Assembly (NCBI RefSeq): GCF_910583865.1
Contig: NZ_CAJTYX010000006.1
Coordinates: 23,852-87,851 of the forward strand
DNA length: 64,000 nt
DNA from: an uncultured Muribaculum sp.
GTDB taxonomy: Bacteria > Bacteroidota > Bacteroidia > Bacteroidales > Muribaculaceae
Reading direction: 5' to 3'
In this document: positions 9,382-17,186 of the stretch, piece by piece
How positions within the stretch are numbered: the first letter of the stretch is position 1
Layout of the letters: each line of letters opens with the position of its first letter
Notes under the pieces: model-generated
What the model was told of the DNA's origin: nothing
Databases searched by the model: none
What the model saw: the letters and a program-made list of their open reading frames with translations, nothing else
Program-made: the position numbers and the translations under genes

Positions 9382-10539
9382 TCAGTTGACACGTTGGCCG
9401 TCGACAATGGTAATAATAAACGCGTCAGGAAACTTTTTCCGCAATTCGGCAAGCCTACGGCGCGCGGACCGCATGTCGGCGAGATCGGTAGATGAGTATT
9501 TCCACATCGAGCCTTCATGGTACTCGACATACTCGTCGATGCCACGAAACTTGCTTGAGCCTTTTGGGACCTTCCGCGGACTCGTCATGAATTGCACGCG
9601 ATAAGTGCGTACAGACGATGCGGATCCGGGAGAAACCACCGAGGGCGAACCGCCCGTCGCGGACTCGACAGACGGCGCTTCCTCCGCACCGGTTTCCTGC
9701 CGACGTTGCTTTTTGGATGAGACTTTCTTTTCCGGCACCTTCTTTCCCGTCGATATATCATAAGCCCGTTTGTAGTCGTCCACGGCATTGTATATAGCCG
9801 TGGCGAGCTTGCGACGCCCTGACTCTGATGCCATGAAAGCCTCCGAAGCAGGATTGCAGATGAAATCAAGTTCGACAAGCACGGCAGGCATACCGGTCTT
9901 GGCCAATACCCAGAATCCGGCCTGGCGCACGCCGTTGTCGGCACGTGACGCGGTTGTGCGCAACTCCTTCTGCACCTTTCCGGCAAATTCAATGCTTTGG
10001 TCGAGGTGCTTGTTCTGATTTAATTCAAATATTATATATGACTCCGTGGAGTTGGGATCGAAGCCGCAGTAGCGCTCGGAATAATCATCCTCAAGCATCA
10101 TCACGGCATTTTCACGTTTGGCCACAGCAAGGTTGTCGGCGGAACGATGGAGACCGAGGGTATAGGTAGCCGCGCCATGTATAGTGGACCGGCGACGGTT
10201 CTTCCGATCTACCGAATTCACATGAACGGATATGAACAACGACCCTTTCGCATCGTTAGCGATGTCACATCGTTCCTGCAACGTCTTGAAATAATCACCC
10301 TTGCGAGTGTAAACGACCTTCACATCAGAAAGATTCTTCTCGATCATCTCTCCCAGTTTCAGTACAACACCAAGGTTTATGTCCTTCTCCTTGGCCTTGT
10401 TCCCTATCGTGCCCGGATCATGCCCTCCGTGTCCGGCATCAAGCACTACGACAAAAGGCTCCTGCGCCATGATCCCTACCGGGAGGACGAGCAGCATGCA
10501 TATATTATATATAATATGTAGGGATAGTCTGCGAAGCAT
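9382..10539 (-). CDS. N-acetylmuramoyl-L-alanine amidase (Amidase_3) with SPOR-like C-terminus
   Basis: Cleaves the amide bond between MurNAc and L-Ala in peptidoglycan, splitting septal wall in the periplasm. The 385-residue protein has a signal sequence (about 1 to 25, ending IMAQ) and an Amidase_3 domain with zinc ligands in LDAGHGGHDPG (about 33 to 43), a later Glu and ISVHVNS (about 103 to 109). After a Lys/Glu/Ser-rich linker the last about 75 residues (YRVQFMTSPRKVPKGS onward) resemble a SPOR domain, which binds denuded septal glycan. It is a plausible target of the EnvC-like activator at 1594-2970. It heads a minus-strand unit with the MCE gene. Confidence 0.92.
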   Translation of the reverse strand: MLRRLSLHIIYNICMLLVLPVGIMAQEPFVVVLDAGHGGHDPGTIGNKAKEKDINLGVVLKLGEMIEKNLSDVKVVYTRKGDYFKTLQERCDIANDAKGSLFISVHVNSVDRKNRRRSTIHGAATYTLGLHRSADNLAVAKRENAVMMLEDDYSERYCGFDPNSTESYIIFELNQNKHLDQSIEFAGKVQKELRTTASRADNGVRQAGFWVLAKTGMPAVLVELDFICNPASEAFMASESGRRKLATAIYNAVDDYKRAYDISTGKKVPEKKVSSKKQRRQETGAEEAPSVESATGGSPSVVSPGSASSVRTYRVQFMTSPRKVPKGSSKFRGIDEYVEYHEGSMWKYSSTDLADMRSARRRLAELRKKFPDAFIITIVDGQRVN

Positions 10540-10550
10540 GATTTACGGTA

Positions 10551-10584
10551 CAAAATTAAGAAAACATGTGCTAATTATGGCAAG
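10551..10584 (-). promoter_or_regulatory. Candidate promoter of the amidase gene
   Basis: Minus-strand -7 box TAATTTTG (10551-10558) with a CTTG at 10581-10584 as a weak -33 element. The spacing of 22 bp is slightly long for the Bacteroidales consensus. The -7 box ends 12 bp upstream of the ATG. Confidence 0.4.
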
Positions 10585-10641
10585 ATGGACATATAATTTG
10601 GCTGTTTCTATCCAAAAGCAGAGAAGTTTCGACCAACAGAC

Positions 10642-10672
10642 TTGTCTCGTCACATGCAAAATAGTACTTTTG
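10642..10672 (+). promoter_or_regulatory. Candidate promoter of the GldB-like gene
   Basis: TTG at 10642-10644 and TACTTTTG at 10665-10672, 20 bp apart, match the Bacteroidales -33/-7 layout. The ATG at 10707 is 34 bp downstream. Confidence 0.55.
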
Positions 10673-10706
10673 CAGTCATGCAAGTCATCAAAAGACAACC
10701 ACTATA

Positions 10707-11726
10707 ATGAAACTGATTTTACCGTTGCTCCTCATCGGGACGCTTATCGCGGCCCAAGGATGCACCGATTGGAGGCAGTCCGGAACAGGAGATGCCGAGA
10801 AGATGGAGATAGAACGTTATGACCTGGGACTCAGCGCCTACCCGGGAGCAGACTCAACAGAGCGCGCTGATTTCCGAGAGCGATATGCCGCAATAAACGA
10901 TATAATGATACGCCTCTATGCCTCAAGCCATCCGGAAGTGAGGCCAGAGACGACAGATTCAACCATCCTTGCGTATGCCACAAGCAGAGGCGTCGGAATG
11001 TTCGGCTGCGCCATACGCGAACGTCTCGGAAGCCTTGACTCGGTGGAACATGCCTTAGGAGCGGCATCCCGACAGGCAATGACGCTGATTCCGGAAATTA
11101 AATGGCCGCGCCTGTACGGCGTAATATCATCTTATTCACAATCGATAATACTATGCGGCGACTCCGTGGCCCTCATAGGTACCAACCATTATCTCGGCAC
11201 TGATGACGAGGCATACCTTGGATTTGACAGCTACATCAGGCAAGAAAAATGCCTCAGGGTACTTCCTCGACACCTCACTGAATCCCTGCTGAACACACAG
11301 ATGCCGTATGCCCCATCAGAGGGGGATGAAACGGCGTTGAGCCGCATGCTATACACCGGCGCGGTGGAATGGATTACCGCCAGACTGACCGCAACCGACG
11401 ATTTCGGCGCAATGCTCGGATGGGACGATCGCGACAAGAGATGGGCGGCAGACAACGAAGCCAGTGTATGGAAATCAATGATAAACCGCAAGATACTCTA
11501 TTCTACCGACCCGACAATGGGAGAACGCATCACACAGGCCGCGCCGGCAACTCCGCTTATCAACCCTGAGGCACCGGGGAGAATCGGCACCTGGATCGGA
11601 ATGCGCATCGTCGACGCATACATGAAAGGTCATCCCGACATGAAAGCCGTGGAACTCCTGAATAAAGATTTCTATGGCAATGCCTTGACGCTCGTAGAAT
11701 CGGGCTATAATCCGTTCGGCAAATAA
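10707..11726 (+). CDS. GldB-like lipoprotein
   Basis: Predicted lipoprotein of 339 residues with a signal ending in a lipobox (AAQGC, Cys about residue 19). Sequence landmarks such as ALIGTNHYLGTDDEAY, a long charged helical region and WIGMRIVDAYMKGHPD near the C-terminus resemble the GldB family of Bacteroidota. GldB is needed for gliding in flavobacteria, but homologues are common in non-gliding gut Bacteroidales, where their role is unknown to me; some resemblance to the DUF2268 peptidase group has been noted, yet no clear HExxH motif is visible here. It appears monocistronic, with its own promoter and a hairpin just after the stop. Confidence 0.72.
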   Translation: MKLILPLLLIGTLIAAQGCTDWRQSGTGDAEKMEIERYDLGLSAYPGADSTERADFRERYAAINDIMIRLYASSHPEVRPETTDSTILAYATSRGVGMFGCAIRERLGSLDSVEHALGAASRQAMTLIPEIKWPRLYGVISSYSQSIILCGDSVALIGTNHYLGTDDEAYLGFDSYIRQEKCLRVLPRHLTESLLNTQMPYAPSEGDETALSRMLYTGAVEWITARLTATDDFGAMLGWDDRDKRWAADNEASVWKSMINRKILYSTDPTMGERITQAAPATPLINPEAPGRIGTWIGMRIVDAYMKGHPDMKAVELLNKDFYGNALTLVESGYNPFGK

Positions 11727-11749
11727 GAGATTGTTTAAAAACAACCTCT
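11726..11749 (+). terminator. Hairpin after the GldB-like gene
   Basis: Dyad AGAG-a-TTGTTT / AAACAA-c-CTCT overlaps the stop codon. There is no U-tract after it, so it may act as a weak terminator or only as a 3' stabilising hairpin shared with the convergent small gene. Confidence 0.4.
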
Positions 11750-11779
11750 AAGCGTTTCCAACAACCCTAAAGTGGCAGA

Positions 11780-11959
11780 TCAGTTAAGAACGATTCCCGC
11801 ATGGGACGGAGCAAGGGCGCATTCGAAATGGTACGCTCTCGCAAACTGACGGATAAATGCAAGAGTTGACTCCCGAGGCATGACATGTTCGCGCCTTGAA
11901 TCGCGAGCCGAGACACGACGGTCATCGGCGGTAAGATACGATGTAGACTTTTTAAGCAT
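11780..11959 (-). CDS. Small hypothetical protein, 59 residues
   Basis: A short minus-strand frame from ATG 11959 to TGA 11780 encodes a 59-residue basic protein beginning MLKKSTSYLTADDRRV and ending in a denser segment, RESTLAFIRQFARAYHF, then AGIVLN. The frame is closed by a stop 18 codons before the ATG. The composition (compact amphipathic helix, no low complexity) looks like real protein rather than intergenic noise, and I recall short Bacteroidales proteins with a similar STL-F-QFAR-YH core, but cannot verify that here. No signal peptide or membrane segment. It lies alone, convergent with the GldB-like gene. Function unknown. Confidence 0.55.
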   Translation of the reverse strand: MLKKSTSYLTADDRRVSARDSRREHVMPRESTLAFIRQFARAYHFECALAPSHAGIVLN

Positions 11960-12125
11960 AGGCAGACGTATTGGCGGTTTACCTCTTAAACGCTCGGAAA
12001 CCGACTTTTATTACTCCACCATAGTGGAAACTTTCAGTTCATTAAGAGGTCGTTTAAAACTATCGCCTCACAAACTACGCAAATGCAAAAATATTGTGTG
12101 AAACTATAAAAATTTTCTTAAATAA

Positions 12126-12157
12126 TTTGCCGGACACGTAGCTAATTCCTATCTTTG
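12126..12157 (+). promoter_or_regulatory. Promoter of the ECF sigma factor gene
   Basis: A full Bacteroidales match: TTTG at 12126-12129, a 20-bp spacer, and TATCTTTG at 12150-12157. The start codon is about 170 bp downstream, leaving a long 5' leader (12165-12328) in which I see no gene or clear structure. Confidence 0.75.
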
Positions 12158-12328
12158 AGCCATCATTAGATACATTCGCTTTCGACAACACGTATTCACG
12201 ACGACAATAGCGAACCGTATCCTCCTCGACAGAGGCAAATCTAGACCTCACAGCAAATATAGTATTTACTCCAAAAATCTCAGTGCCTATAGCGACGACC
12301 ATTACTTCAAATCAAAAAATCACAAGTA

Positions 12329-12922
12329 ATGCAAATCTTTTCTTCATTCACCGACGAACAGCTGGTGAAATCGTATGTTGAAGGGAACAACGAAGCTTTC
12401 GACGCGCTCTTGTTGCGCCACCAATCGAAACTGTTTTCATATATCATGCGCATCGTGCGCAACCGCGACATCGCCGACGACATCTTCCAGGAGACATTCG
12501 TCAAGATTATCATGATGCTAAAGCAAGGACGCTACACCGAGAACGGTAAGTTCTCGGCCTGGTTGCACCGCATCGCCCACAACCTGATTATCGACTTCTA
12601 TCGCCAGGAACGAGTGGAAAACACCGTATCGACCGACGACACCGACACGGACATGCTCAACCGCCGCGACCTGTGCGACACCAACATAGAGGACTGGCTT
12701 GTCGAGAACCAGATACACACCGACGTGCGACGTCTGATAAACGCCCTTCCCGAGCCTCAACGCGAGGTGCTCACCATGCGCTATTACCGCGACATGAGCT
12801 TCAAGGAGATAGCCGAAGCCACCGAAGTAAGTATCAATACGGCTTTGGGACGCATGCGCTACGCGTTGCTGAACATGCGCCGTATGGCGGCAAAGCACAA
12901 CATCCAGCTCACCACCGCCTGA
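12329..12922 (+). CDS. RNA polymerase ECF-type sigma-70 family factor
   Basis: Protein of 197 residues with sigma-70 region 2 (about 22 to 95; ADDIFQETFVKIIMMLKQGRYTE contains the DD-x-Q-ETF core contacting polymerase and the -10 region) and region 4 (about 130 to 185; LPEPQREVLTMRYYRDMSFKEIAEATEVSINTALGRMRYALLNMR), the helix-turn-helix that reads the -35/-33 region. No region 1 or 3, so this is an ECF factor. No anti-sigma gene adjoins it, which differs from the SusCD-linked ECF systems of Bacteroides; this type of stand-alone RpoE-like factor is probably a general one. It has a consensus promoter and a strong terminator of its own. Confidence 0.93.
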   Translation: MQIFSSFTDEQLVKSYVEGNNEAFDALLLRHQSKLFSYIMRIVRNRDIADDIFQETFVKIIMMLKQGRYTENGKFSAWLHRIAHNLIIDFYRQERVENTVSTDDTDTDMLNRRDLCDTNIEDWLVENQIHTDVRRLINALPEPQREVLTMRYYRDMSFKEIAEATEVSINTALGRMRYALLNMRRMAAKHNIQLTTA

Positions 12923-12946
12923 CCGCCGTCAATCCTGCATGATGAG

Positions 12947-12996
12947 AATACATAAAAGAGCGGGACACCAATTGGTGTCCCGCTCTTTTATGTATT
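12947..12996. terminator. Bidirectional terminator, perfect 50-bp palindrome
   Basis: The two 25-base arms are exact reverse complements, centred on CACCAATTGGTG, with an A-tract before and T-tract after the GC-rich stem (GAGCGGGACACC). It lies between the convergent sigma factor and OmpH-like genes and fits termination of both. Confidence 0.88.
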
Positions 12997-13014
12997 ACGG
13001 TTAAAATCGGAGAA

Positions 13015-13608
13015 TCAGTTTTCAGCGACTTTGTTGTAGCGCTTGTTAAGTCCATCGATGACTTCGTTGGTTATGTCGAGAGCCGGATTGAAGTAGACAC
13101 CTGCAGCTTTGTAAAGAATCGCATCATAGCCCTTCTTCTTGTTGTATTCCTTGATGAAAGCCTCGATCGAGTCGGTAAGCTGTATCTGCTGCTGTATCAT
13201 CTCCTGCTCGGCCTCACGCTGAAGGCTGGCGAGATAGTTCTGGGCTTCGGCCTGCTTCTTGTTGAACGTCTCCTGGTCGGACTGGAAACTTTCCTGGGAG
13301 AGGTAGCCGTTGTTGTTGATTTTCTGCTGTATCTGGTTGCCGAGTTTCTGTAGTTCGGAGCCACGGGTGCGCTGGGCATTGTCGATTTTATTAATCTGAC
13401 GCAGCTGTGCCTCCTTGAAATCCTTGGCAAGGTTGTAGTGTGCGGCAATCGAATCGGCATCGATGTAGCGGATGTTTACCGCAGCGGCGACAGCCTTGTC
13501 GGCGGACGACGCTACGGGAGCGGCATCCTCTTTGCCCGAAGAGCATGACACCGCCATTACGGCAAGCGCCACGATGAGTGTCTTTGCACAAAGTGCGATT
13601 TTCTTCAT
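13015..13608 (-). CDS. OmpH/Skp family lipoprotein
   Basis: Predicted lipoprotein of 197 residues (lipobox MAVSC, Cys about residue 22). The remainder is typical of OmpH/Skp periplasmic chaperones: a short beta segment (NIRYIDADSIAAHY, about 45 to 58) then a long coiled coil (about 60 to 165) rich in Q, K and E, and a C-terminal return segment (YDAILYKAAGVYFNPALDITNEVIDGLN). Skp-type trimers hold unfolded outer membrane proteins in their helical arms. It follows a small membrane protein gene by 10 bp and ends before the shared palindromic terminator. Confidence 0.88.
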   Translation of the reverse strand: MKKIALCAKTLIVALAVMAVSCSSGKEDAAPVASSADKAVAAAVNIRYIDADSIAAHYNLAKDFKEAQLRQINKIDNAQRTRGSELQKLGNQIQQKINNNGYLSQESFQSDQETFNKKQAEAQNYLASLQREAEQEMIQQQIQLTDSIEAFIKEYNKKKGYDAILYKAAGVYFNPALDITNEVIDGLNKRYNKVAEN

Positions 13609-13618
13609 TGTAAGTTGC

Positions 13619-13822
13619 TTAATGTATGGTATTTTTTGTTATTTTTCTATCCGTCGGACGCTGTCCGTGGCCCGAAGCACAGGAAATCCCTTTGCGACGG
13701 AGCGCCACATTATCGTGAACATAGCCTGATGGGAAGCGTGCGCCTTTGACAAAAAGCACTTTAACTCCCAAAAGCACCACGCACACGGCTATGATGGCGA
13801 TGGTCAACAACACTGTTTTCAC
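13619..13822 (-). CDS. Small conserved-looking membrane protein
   Basis: A 67-residue protein if started at the GTG 13822 (MKTVLLTIAIIAVCVVLLGVKVLFVKG), with one N-terminal membrane helix followed by a basic tail containing ALRRKGISCASGHGQR. The longer GTG start at 13843 is unlikely because the -7 box TATATTTG (13846-13853, minus strand) would place the transcript start inside it. The pattern of helix, FVKGxRFPSGHVHD and a short tail with Cys resembles a small protein I recall near OmpH-type genes in Bacteroidales. It is cotranscribed with the OmpH-like gene (10-bp gap). Function unknown. Confidence 0.7.
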   Translation of the reverse strand: MKTVLLTIAIIAVCVVLLGVKVLFVKGARFPSGYVHDNVALRRKGISCASGHGQRPTDRKITKNTIH

Positions 13823-13845
13823 TGTGTCACTATGTTTTTGCACTG

Positions 13846-13853
13846 CAAATATA
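13846..13853 (-). promoter_or_regulatory. -7 promoter box of the small membrane protein/OmpH-like operon
   Basis: TATATTTG on the minus strand fits TAnnTTTG. No good -33 element lies 19 to 22 bp upstream. Confidence 0.4.
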
Positions 13854-13972
13854 AGAAAGGAATTACAAATCTGGAATTATCTAAATTTTATTTTGTAACT
13901 TAGAGTGCGAAAAGCAAAGAATTTAACAATTTTATACAATTCAAAGCGACAATTAACTGACTAAATTCCATA

Positions 13973-15439
13973 ATGACTATGACCATCAAGGATCTCAAAC
14001 CGACGGCAGTCTGGACGATCTTCGACGAGATCACGCAGGTGCCGCGTCCCTCCAAGAAAGAGGAAAAGATACGCCACTACATTCTCGAATTCGCAAAGAA
14101 ACATGGCATCGCCGCCAAGACCGACGAGGTAGGCAACGTCGTGCTCAGCAAGCCCGCAACTCCGGGCCATGAAAACGCCCCTACTGTAATCATGCAGGGA
14201 CACATGGACATGGTGTGCGAGTCCAACAAGAAGGATTTCGATTTCGACAACAGCCCCATCACCACCATCATCGACGGAGAGTGGGTTCATGCCGACAACA
14301 CCACCCTCGGCGCCGACAACGGAATCGGCGTGGCTGCATCGCTGGCTGTAATGGCCGATAACAGCCTCGTGCACGGTCCGCTGGAAGCGCTGTTCACCGT
14401 CGACGAAGAGACCGGCATGACCGGAGCCAACAATCTCGGAGCCGACATGATGAACGGTTCTATACTGCTCAACCTCGACTCGGAGGATGACGGCCAGTTC
14501 TTCATCGGATGCGCCGGTGGAATCGACACTACCATCACTTTCGACTACAAGCGCGAAATGGCACCTGCCGACTACCACTGGTTTGACATCGAACTCGCCA
14601 ACCTCAGTGGAGGCCACTCCGGGGGTGACATCCACGAGGGCCGCGCCAACTCCAACAAGCTGCTGGCCCGCTTCCTCTTCGGCCTGTCGCAGAAGCACGA
14701 CATAGTGCTTAGCGAAATAAGCGGCGGCAACCTTCGAAACGCCATACCGCGCGCGGCACATGCCATAGTGGGCGTGCACACTTCCAAGAAAGAGGACGTG
14801 ATGGTGGCCTTCAACGAATTCGTCGCGCAGGTGAAGAACGAATATTCCCACACCGACCCGACGATGGACATCACCATCGCCACCACCGACAAGCCGGAAT
14901 ATGCTATCGACAGCGACACCACACTGCGCCTTATACGCTCGCTCTACGCATGCCCCCACGGTGTGATATCAATGAGCCACGACCTCGAAGGCCTCGTGGA
15001 GACATCGACCAATCTCGCATCGGTGAAGATGCAGCCCGACAACACCATTCTCGTCACCACAAGCCAGCGCAGCTCGGTAGAGAGCCGCAAATATGACATA
15101 GCCAACCAGATAGAGGCCATGTTCCTACTGGCCGGGGCAAAGGTAACCCACGGTGACGGGTATCCCGGATGGGCGCCCAATATGGATTCAGCCATCATGA
15201 AGATTGCCGCCGACACCTACCGTGAGCTTTACGGCGAGGAGCCACTCATCACCGCCATCCATGCCGGACTCGAGTGCGGGCTGTTCCTGACGAAATACCC
15301 ACACCTCGACATGGTATCATTCGGCCCGACGCTACGTGGAGTGCACTCGCCGAGCGAGAAGATGCACATACCCGCCGTGGCACGTTTCTGGGACCAGCTG
15401 ACCACAATCCTGCGCAAAGTAGCGGAATTGAAGGGCTGA
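13973..15439 (+). CDS. pepD: Aminoacyl-histidine dipeptidase (peptidase D, M20)
   Basis: Zinc-dependent cytosolic dipeptidase that splits Xaa-His and other unspecific dipeptides. The 488-residue protein has the M20 hallmarks: MQGHMDMVCE (about 74 to 83) with a metal-binding His and Asp, DNGIGVAASLA (about 115) with the bridging Asp, DEETGMTGA (about 145) with the catalytic Glu, and later LNLDSEDDG and HAGLECGLF. A dimerisation/lid domain sits in the middle (about 190 to 390). Length matches Bacteroides and E. coli PepD. It is followed by its own terminator, which also contains the alternative start of the next frame. Confidence 0.95.
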   Translation: MTMTIKDLKPTAVWTIFDEITQVPRPSKKEEKIRHYILEFAKKHGIAAKTDEVGNVVLSKPATPGHENAPTVIMQGHMDMVCESNKKDFDFDNSPITTIIDGEWVHADNTTLGADNGIGVAASLAVMADNSLVHGPLEALFTVDEETGMTGANNLGADMMNGSILLNLDSEDDGQFFIGCAGGIDTTITFDYKREMAPADYHWFDIELANLSGGHSGGDIHEGRANSNKLLARFLFGLSQKHDIVLSEISGGNLRNAIPRAAHAIVGVHTSKKEDVMVAFNEFVAQVKNEYSHTDPTMDITIATTDKPEYAIDSDTTLRLIRSLYACPHGVISMSHDLEGLVETSTNLASVKMQPDNTILVTTSQRSSVESRKYDIANQIEAMFLLAGAKVTHGDGYPGWAPNMDSAIMKIAADTYRELYGEEPLITAIHAGLECGLFLTKYPHLDMVSFGPTLRGVHSPSEKMHIPAVARFWDQLTTILRKVAELKG

Positions 15440-15480
15440 TACCGCAAAAAACGTAAAATCAAGATTTTAACCATAACACT

Positions 15481-15523
15481 CCCCGGCATGGTACATGCGA
15501 CGTGCTATCGTGCCGGGGATTTT
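15481..15523 (+). terminator. Intrinsic terminator of pepD
   Basis: Stem CCCCGGCA / TGCCGGGG with a long partly paired loop, followed by ATTTT. It ends just before the muramidase ATG at 15535 and argues against the longer open frame from 15502. Confidence 0.7.
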
Positions 15524-15534
15524 CATCCCTTACC

Positions 15535-16311
15535 ATGAGCACAATCCACCAATATCTCCTCGGTGCGCTTGCTATAGCGACGATTGCATATTCCGTAGAA
15601 GCACGGCAACCGAGAGTGACGCCACCGGACTCATTGCACATACTGCCCGAGAACCTATGGGAACTCCCTGAGAATCCATGGTCGGAGACGGCGAGAAACA
15701 CAGTGAAGCGCCTGGACGAAGATGACTTCCGCATGGCCGCCAACGAACTCGGTATAGACGTAGCCTCGATGAAAGCGGTCGTGTCGATAGAAGCGGGGGT
15801 CACCCACCAAGGATTTCATGCTCCTGGAAAACCTCTTCTAAATTTCGACCTCGCCATGTTCAAGCGAGGCGCACGCAGACGGGGCATAAATCTTGCGCCA
15901 TACATGAAACAACATACCACGGCATTCGCGCGTCCCGACAGAAGCCGCTACGGCAGCTACCAGGCCGCCCAATACGCGCGCCTGGAGGATGCCATGGCGA
16001 TAGATTCCGTGACAGCCATGGAAAACAGCTTCTGGGGTATGTTCCAGATCGGAGGATTCAACTGGAAGAAATGCGGCACATCATCGGTAAAGGAGTTTGT
16101 AAAACGCATGTCGGCCAGCGAGCATGAGCAGCTGGAACTATTCGTTGAGTTCGTGAAATCGCAGGGCCTCGACAAATATCTACAGAAAAAGGACTGGGCC
16201 GGCTTCGCGCGTCGCTACAACGGACCGGGGTATGCCAAACGCCGCTACCACACAAGGCTCGCCAGAGCCTACGAGAAATACCGCAAGGAGGAGAAAGCCG
16301 GAAAGAAGTGA
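15535..16311 (+). CDS. N-acetylmuramidase-domain protein (DUF3380 type), exported
   Basis: Protein of about 258 residues with a weak signal peptide (LLGALAIATIAYSVEA). From about residue 55 it matches the N-acetylmuramidase family: MKAVVSIEAGVTHQGFHAPGKP with the catalytic Glu, then LLNFDLAMFKRG, ENSFWGMFQIGGFNWKKCG and the C-terminal FARRYNGPGYA, as in phage and bacterial muramidases that cut MurNAc-GlcNAc bonds. The ATG at 15535 is chosen since the earlier ATG at 15502 lies in the pepD terminator. The gene stands alone and ends at a bidirectional terminator shared with frdB. It could be a remnant of a prophage lysin or a housekeeping wall enzyme; the signal peptide favours the latter. Confidence 0.82.
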   Translation: MSTIHQYLLGALAIATIAYSVEARQPRVTPPDSLHILPENLWELPENPWSETARNTVKRLDEDDFRMAANELGIDVASMKAVVSIEAGVTHQGFHAPGKPLLNFDLAMFKRGARRRGINLAPYMKQHTTAFARPDRSRYGSYQAAQYARLEDAMAIDSVTAMENSFWGMFQIGGFNWKKCGTSSVKEFVKRMSASEHEQLELFVEFVKSQGLDKYLQKKDWAGFARRYNGPGYAKRRYHTRLARAYEKYRKEEKAGKK

Positions 16312-16340
16312 ATCACTGCGGTGACATCCGCCAATATACC

Positions 16341-16378
16341 AAGCGGGATTCGAGTCTATGTCGACTCGAATCCCGCTT
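16341..16378. terminator. Bidirectional terminator between the muramidase gene and frdB
   Basis: Perfect 15-bp stem AAGCGGGATTCGAGT / ACTCGAATCCCGCTT around a 8-nt loop, between convergent genes. Confidence 0.82.
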
Positions 16379-16414
16379 ATGATTTAAATGACCGCCATCA
16401 CGGTCAGGATTTGC

Positions 16415-17164
16415 TTACTCAGCGCACTTTGCCTTGATAAATTCGCGGTTGAGGCGCGCAATGTTGCTGATTTTGATACACTTGGGGCATTCGGCCTCGC
16501 ATGCGCCGGTGTTGGTGCAGTTGCCGAAACCGAGTTCGTCCATCTTCTTCACCATGGCACGGGCACGACGCTTGCGCTCTACCTGTCCCTGGGGAAGGAG
16601 TGCGAACTGGCTGACCTTGGCCGACACGAAGAGCATGGCCGATCCGTTCTTGCAGGCTGCCACACATGCGCCACACCCGATGCAAGTGGCGGAGTCCATA
16701 GCCATATCGGCGTTGACCTTGGAGATGGGGAGCGAGTTCGCATCCTGTGCGCCGCCGCAATTGAACGACACATAACCGCCGGCCTGCTGTATCTGGTCGA
16801 AAGCGTTACGGTTGACCATAAGATCCTTGATCACGGGGAATGCGGCAGAACGCCACGGCTCTACAGTGATTGTCTCGCCATCCTTGAAGCGACGCATGTA
16901 GAGCTGGCAGGTGGTCGCTCCCGTGGCGGGTCCGTGGGGATGTCCGTTGATGTAGAGCGAGCACATGCCGCAGATACCCTCGCGGCAGTCGTGGTCGAAT
17001 GCGATAGGCTCCTCATGGTTGTTGACGAGCTGCTCGTTGAGTATATCGAGAGTTTCAAGGAACGAGGTGTCGGTATCGGTCTCCACGGTATAAGTGCGGA
17101 ACTCACCTTTTTCCTTAGGACCGGCCTGACGCCAGACCTTGAGATTAACAGTCATATTTGCCAT
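16415..17164 (-). CDS. frdB: Fumarate reductase/succinate dehydrogenase iron-sulfur subunit
   Basis: Electron-transfer subunit between the cytochrome b and the flavoprotein, on the cytoplasmic face of the inner membrane. The 249-residue protein has a [2Fe-2S] ferredoxin domain (CREGICGMC, about 62 to 70, with a further Cys near 83) and a C-terminal domain with CIGCGACVAACKNG (about 142) and CTNTGACEAECPKC (about 200) for the [4Fe-4S] and [3Fe-4S] clusters. It is the last gene of frdCAB. In anaerobic Bacteroidales the complex normally works as fumarate reductase, making succinate, so the frd name is preferred; sequence alone does not prove direction. Confidence 0.95.
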   Translation of the reverse strand: MANMTVNLKVWRQAGPKEKGEFRTYTVETDTDTSFLETLDILNEQLVNNHEEPIAFDHDCREGICGMCSLYINGHPHGPATGATTCQLYMRRFKDGETITVEPWRSAAFPVIKDLMVNRNAFDQIQQAGGYVSFNCGGAQDANSLPISKVNADMAMDSATCIGCGACVAACKNGSAMLFVSAKVSQFALLPQGQVERKRRARAMVKKMDELGFGNCTNTGACEAECPKCIKISNIARLNREFIKAKCAE

Positions 17165-17186
17165 TTTGTAGAAAATTCTTTAAGAG

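Noticed and set aside
11994..12060. Possible second small gene or hairpin in the gap before the sigma factor (GTTTAAAAC-type sequences)
   Set aside because: Stem is weak and not followed by a T run; no open frame with convincing composition.
13961..14959. Long antisense frame (332 codons) opposite pepD
   Set aside because: Lies entirely opposite a well-supported M20 peptidase gene; composition is His/Val-rich, typical of antisense frames to GC-rich coding sequence.
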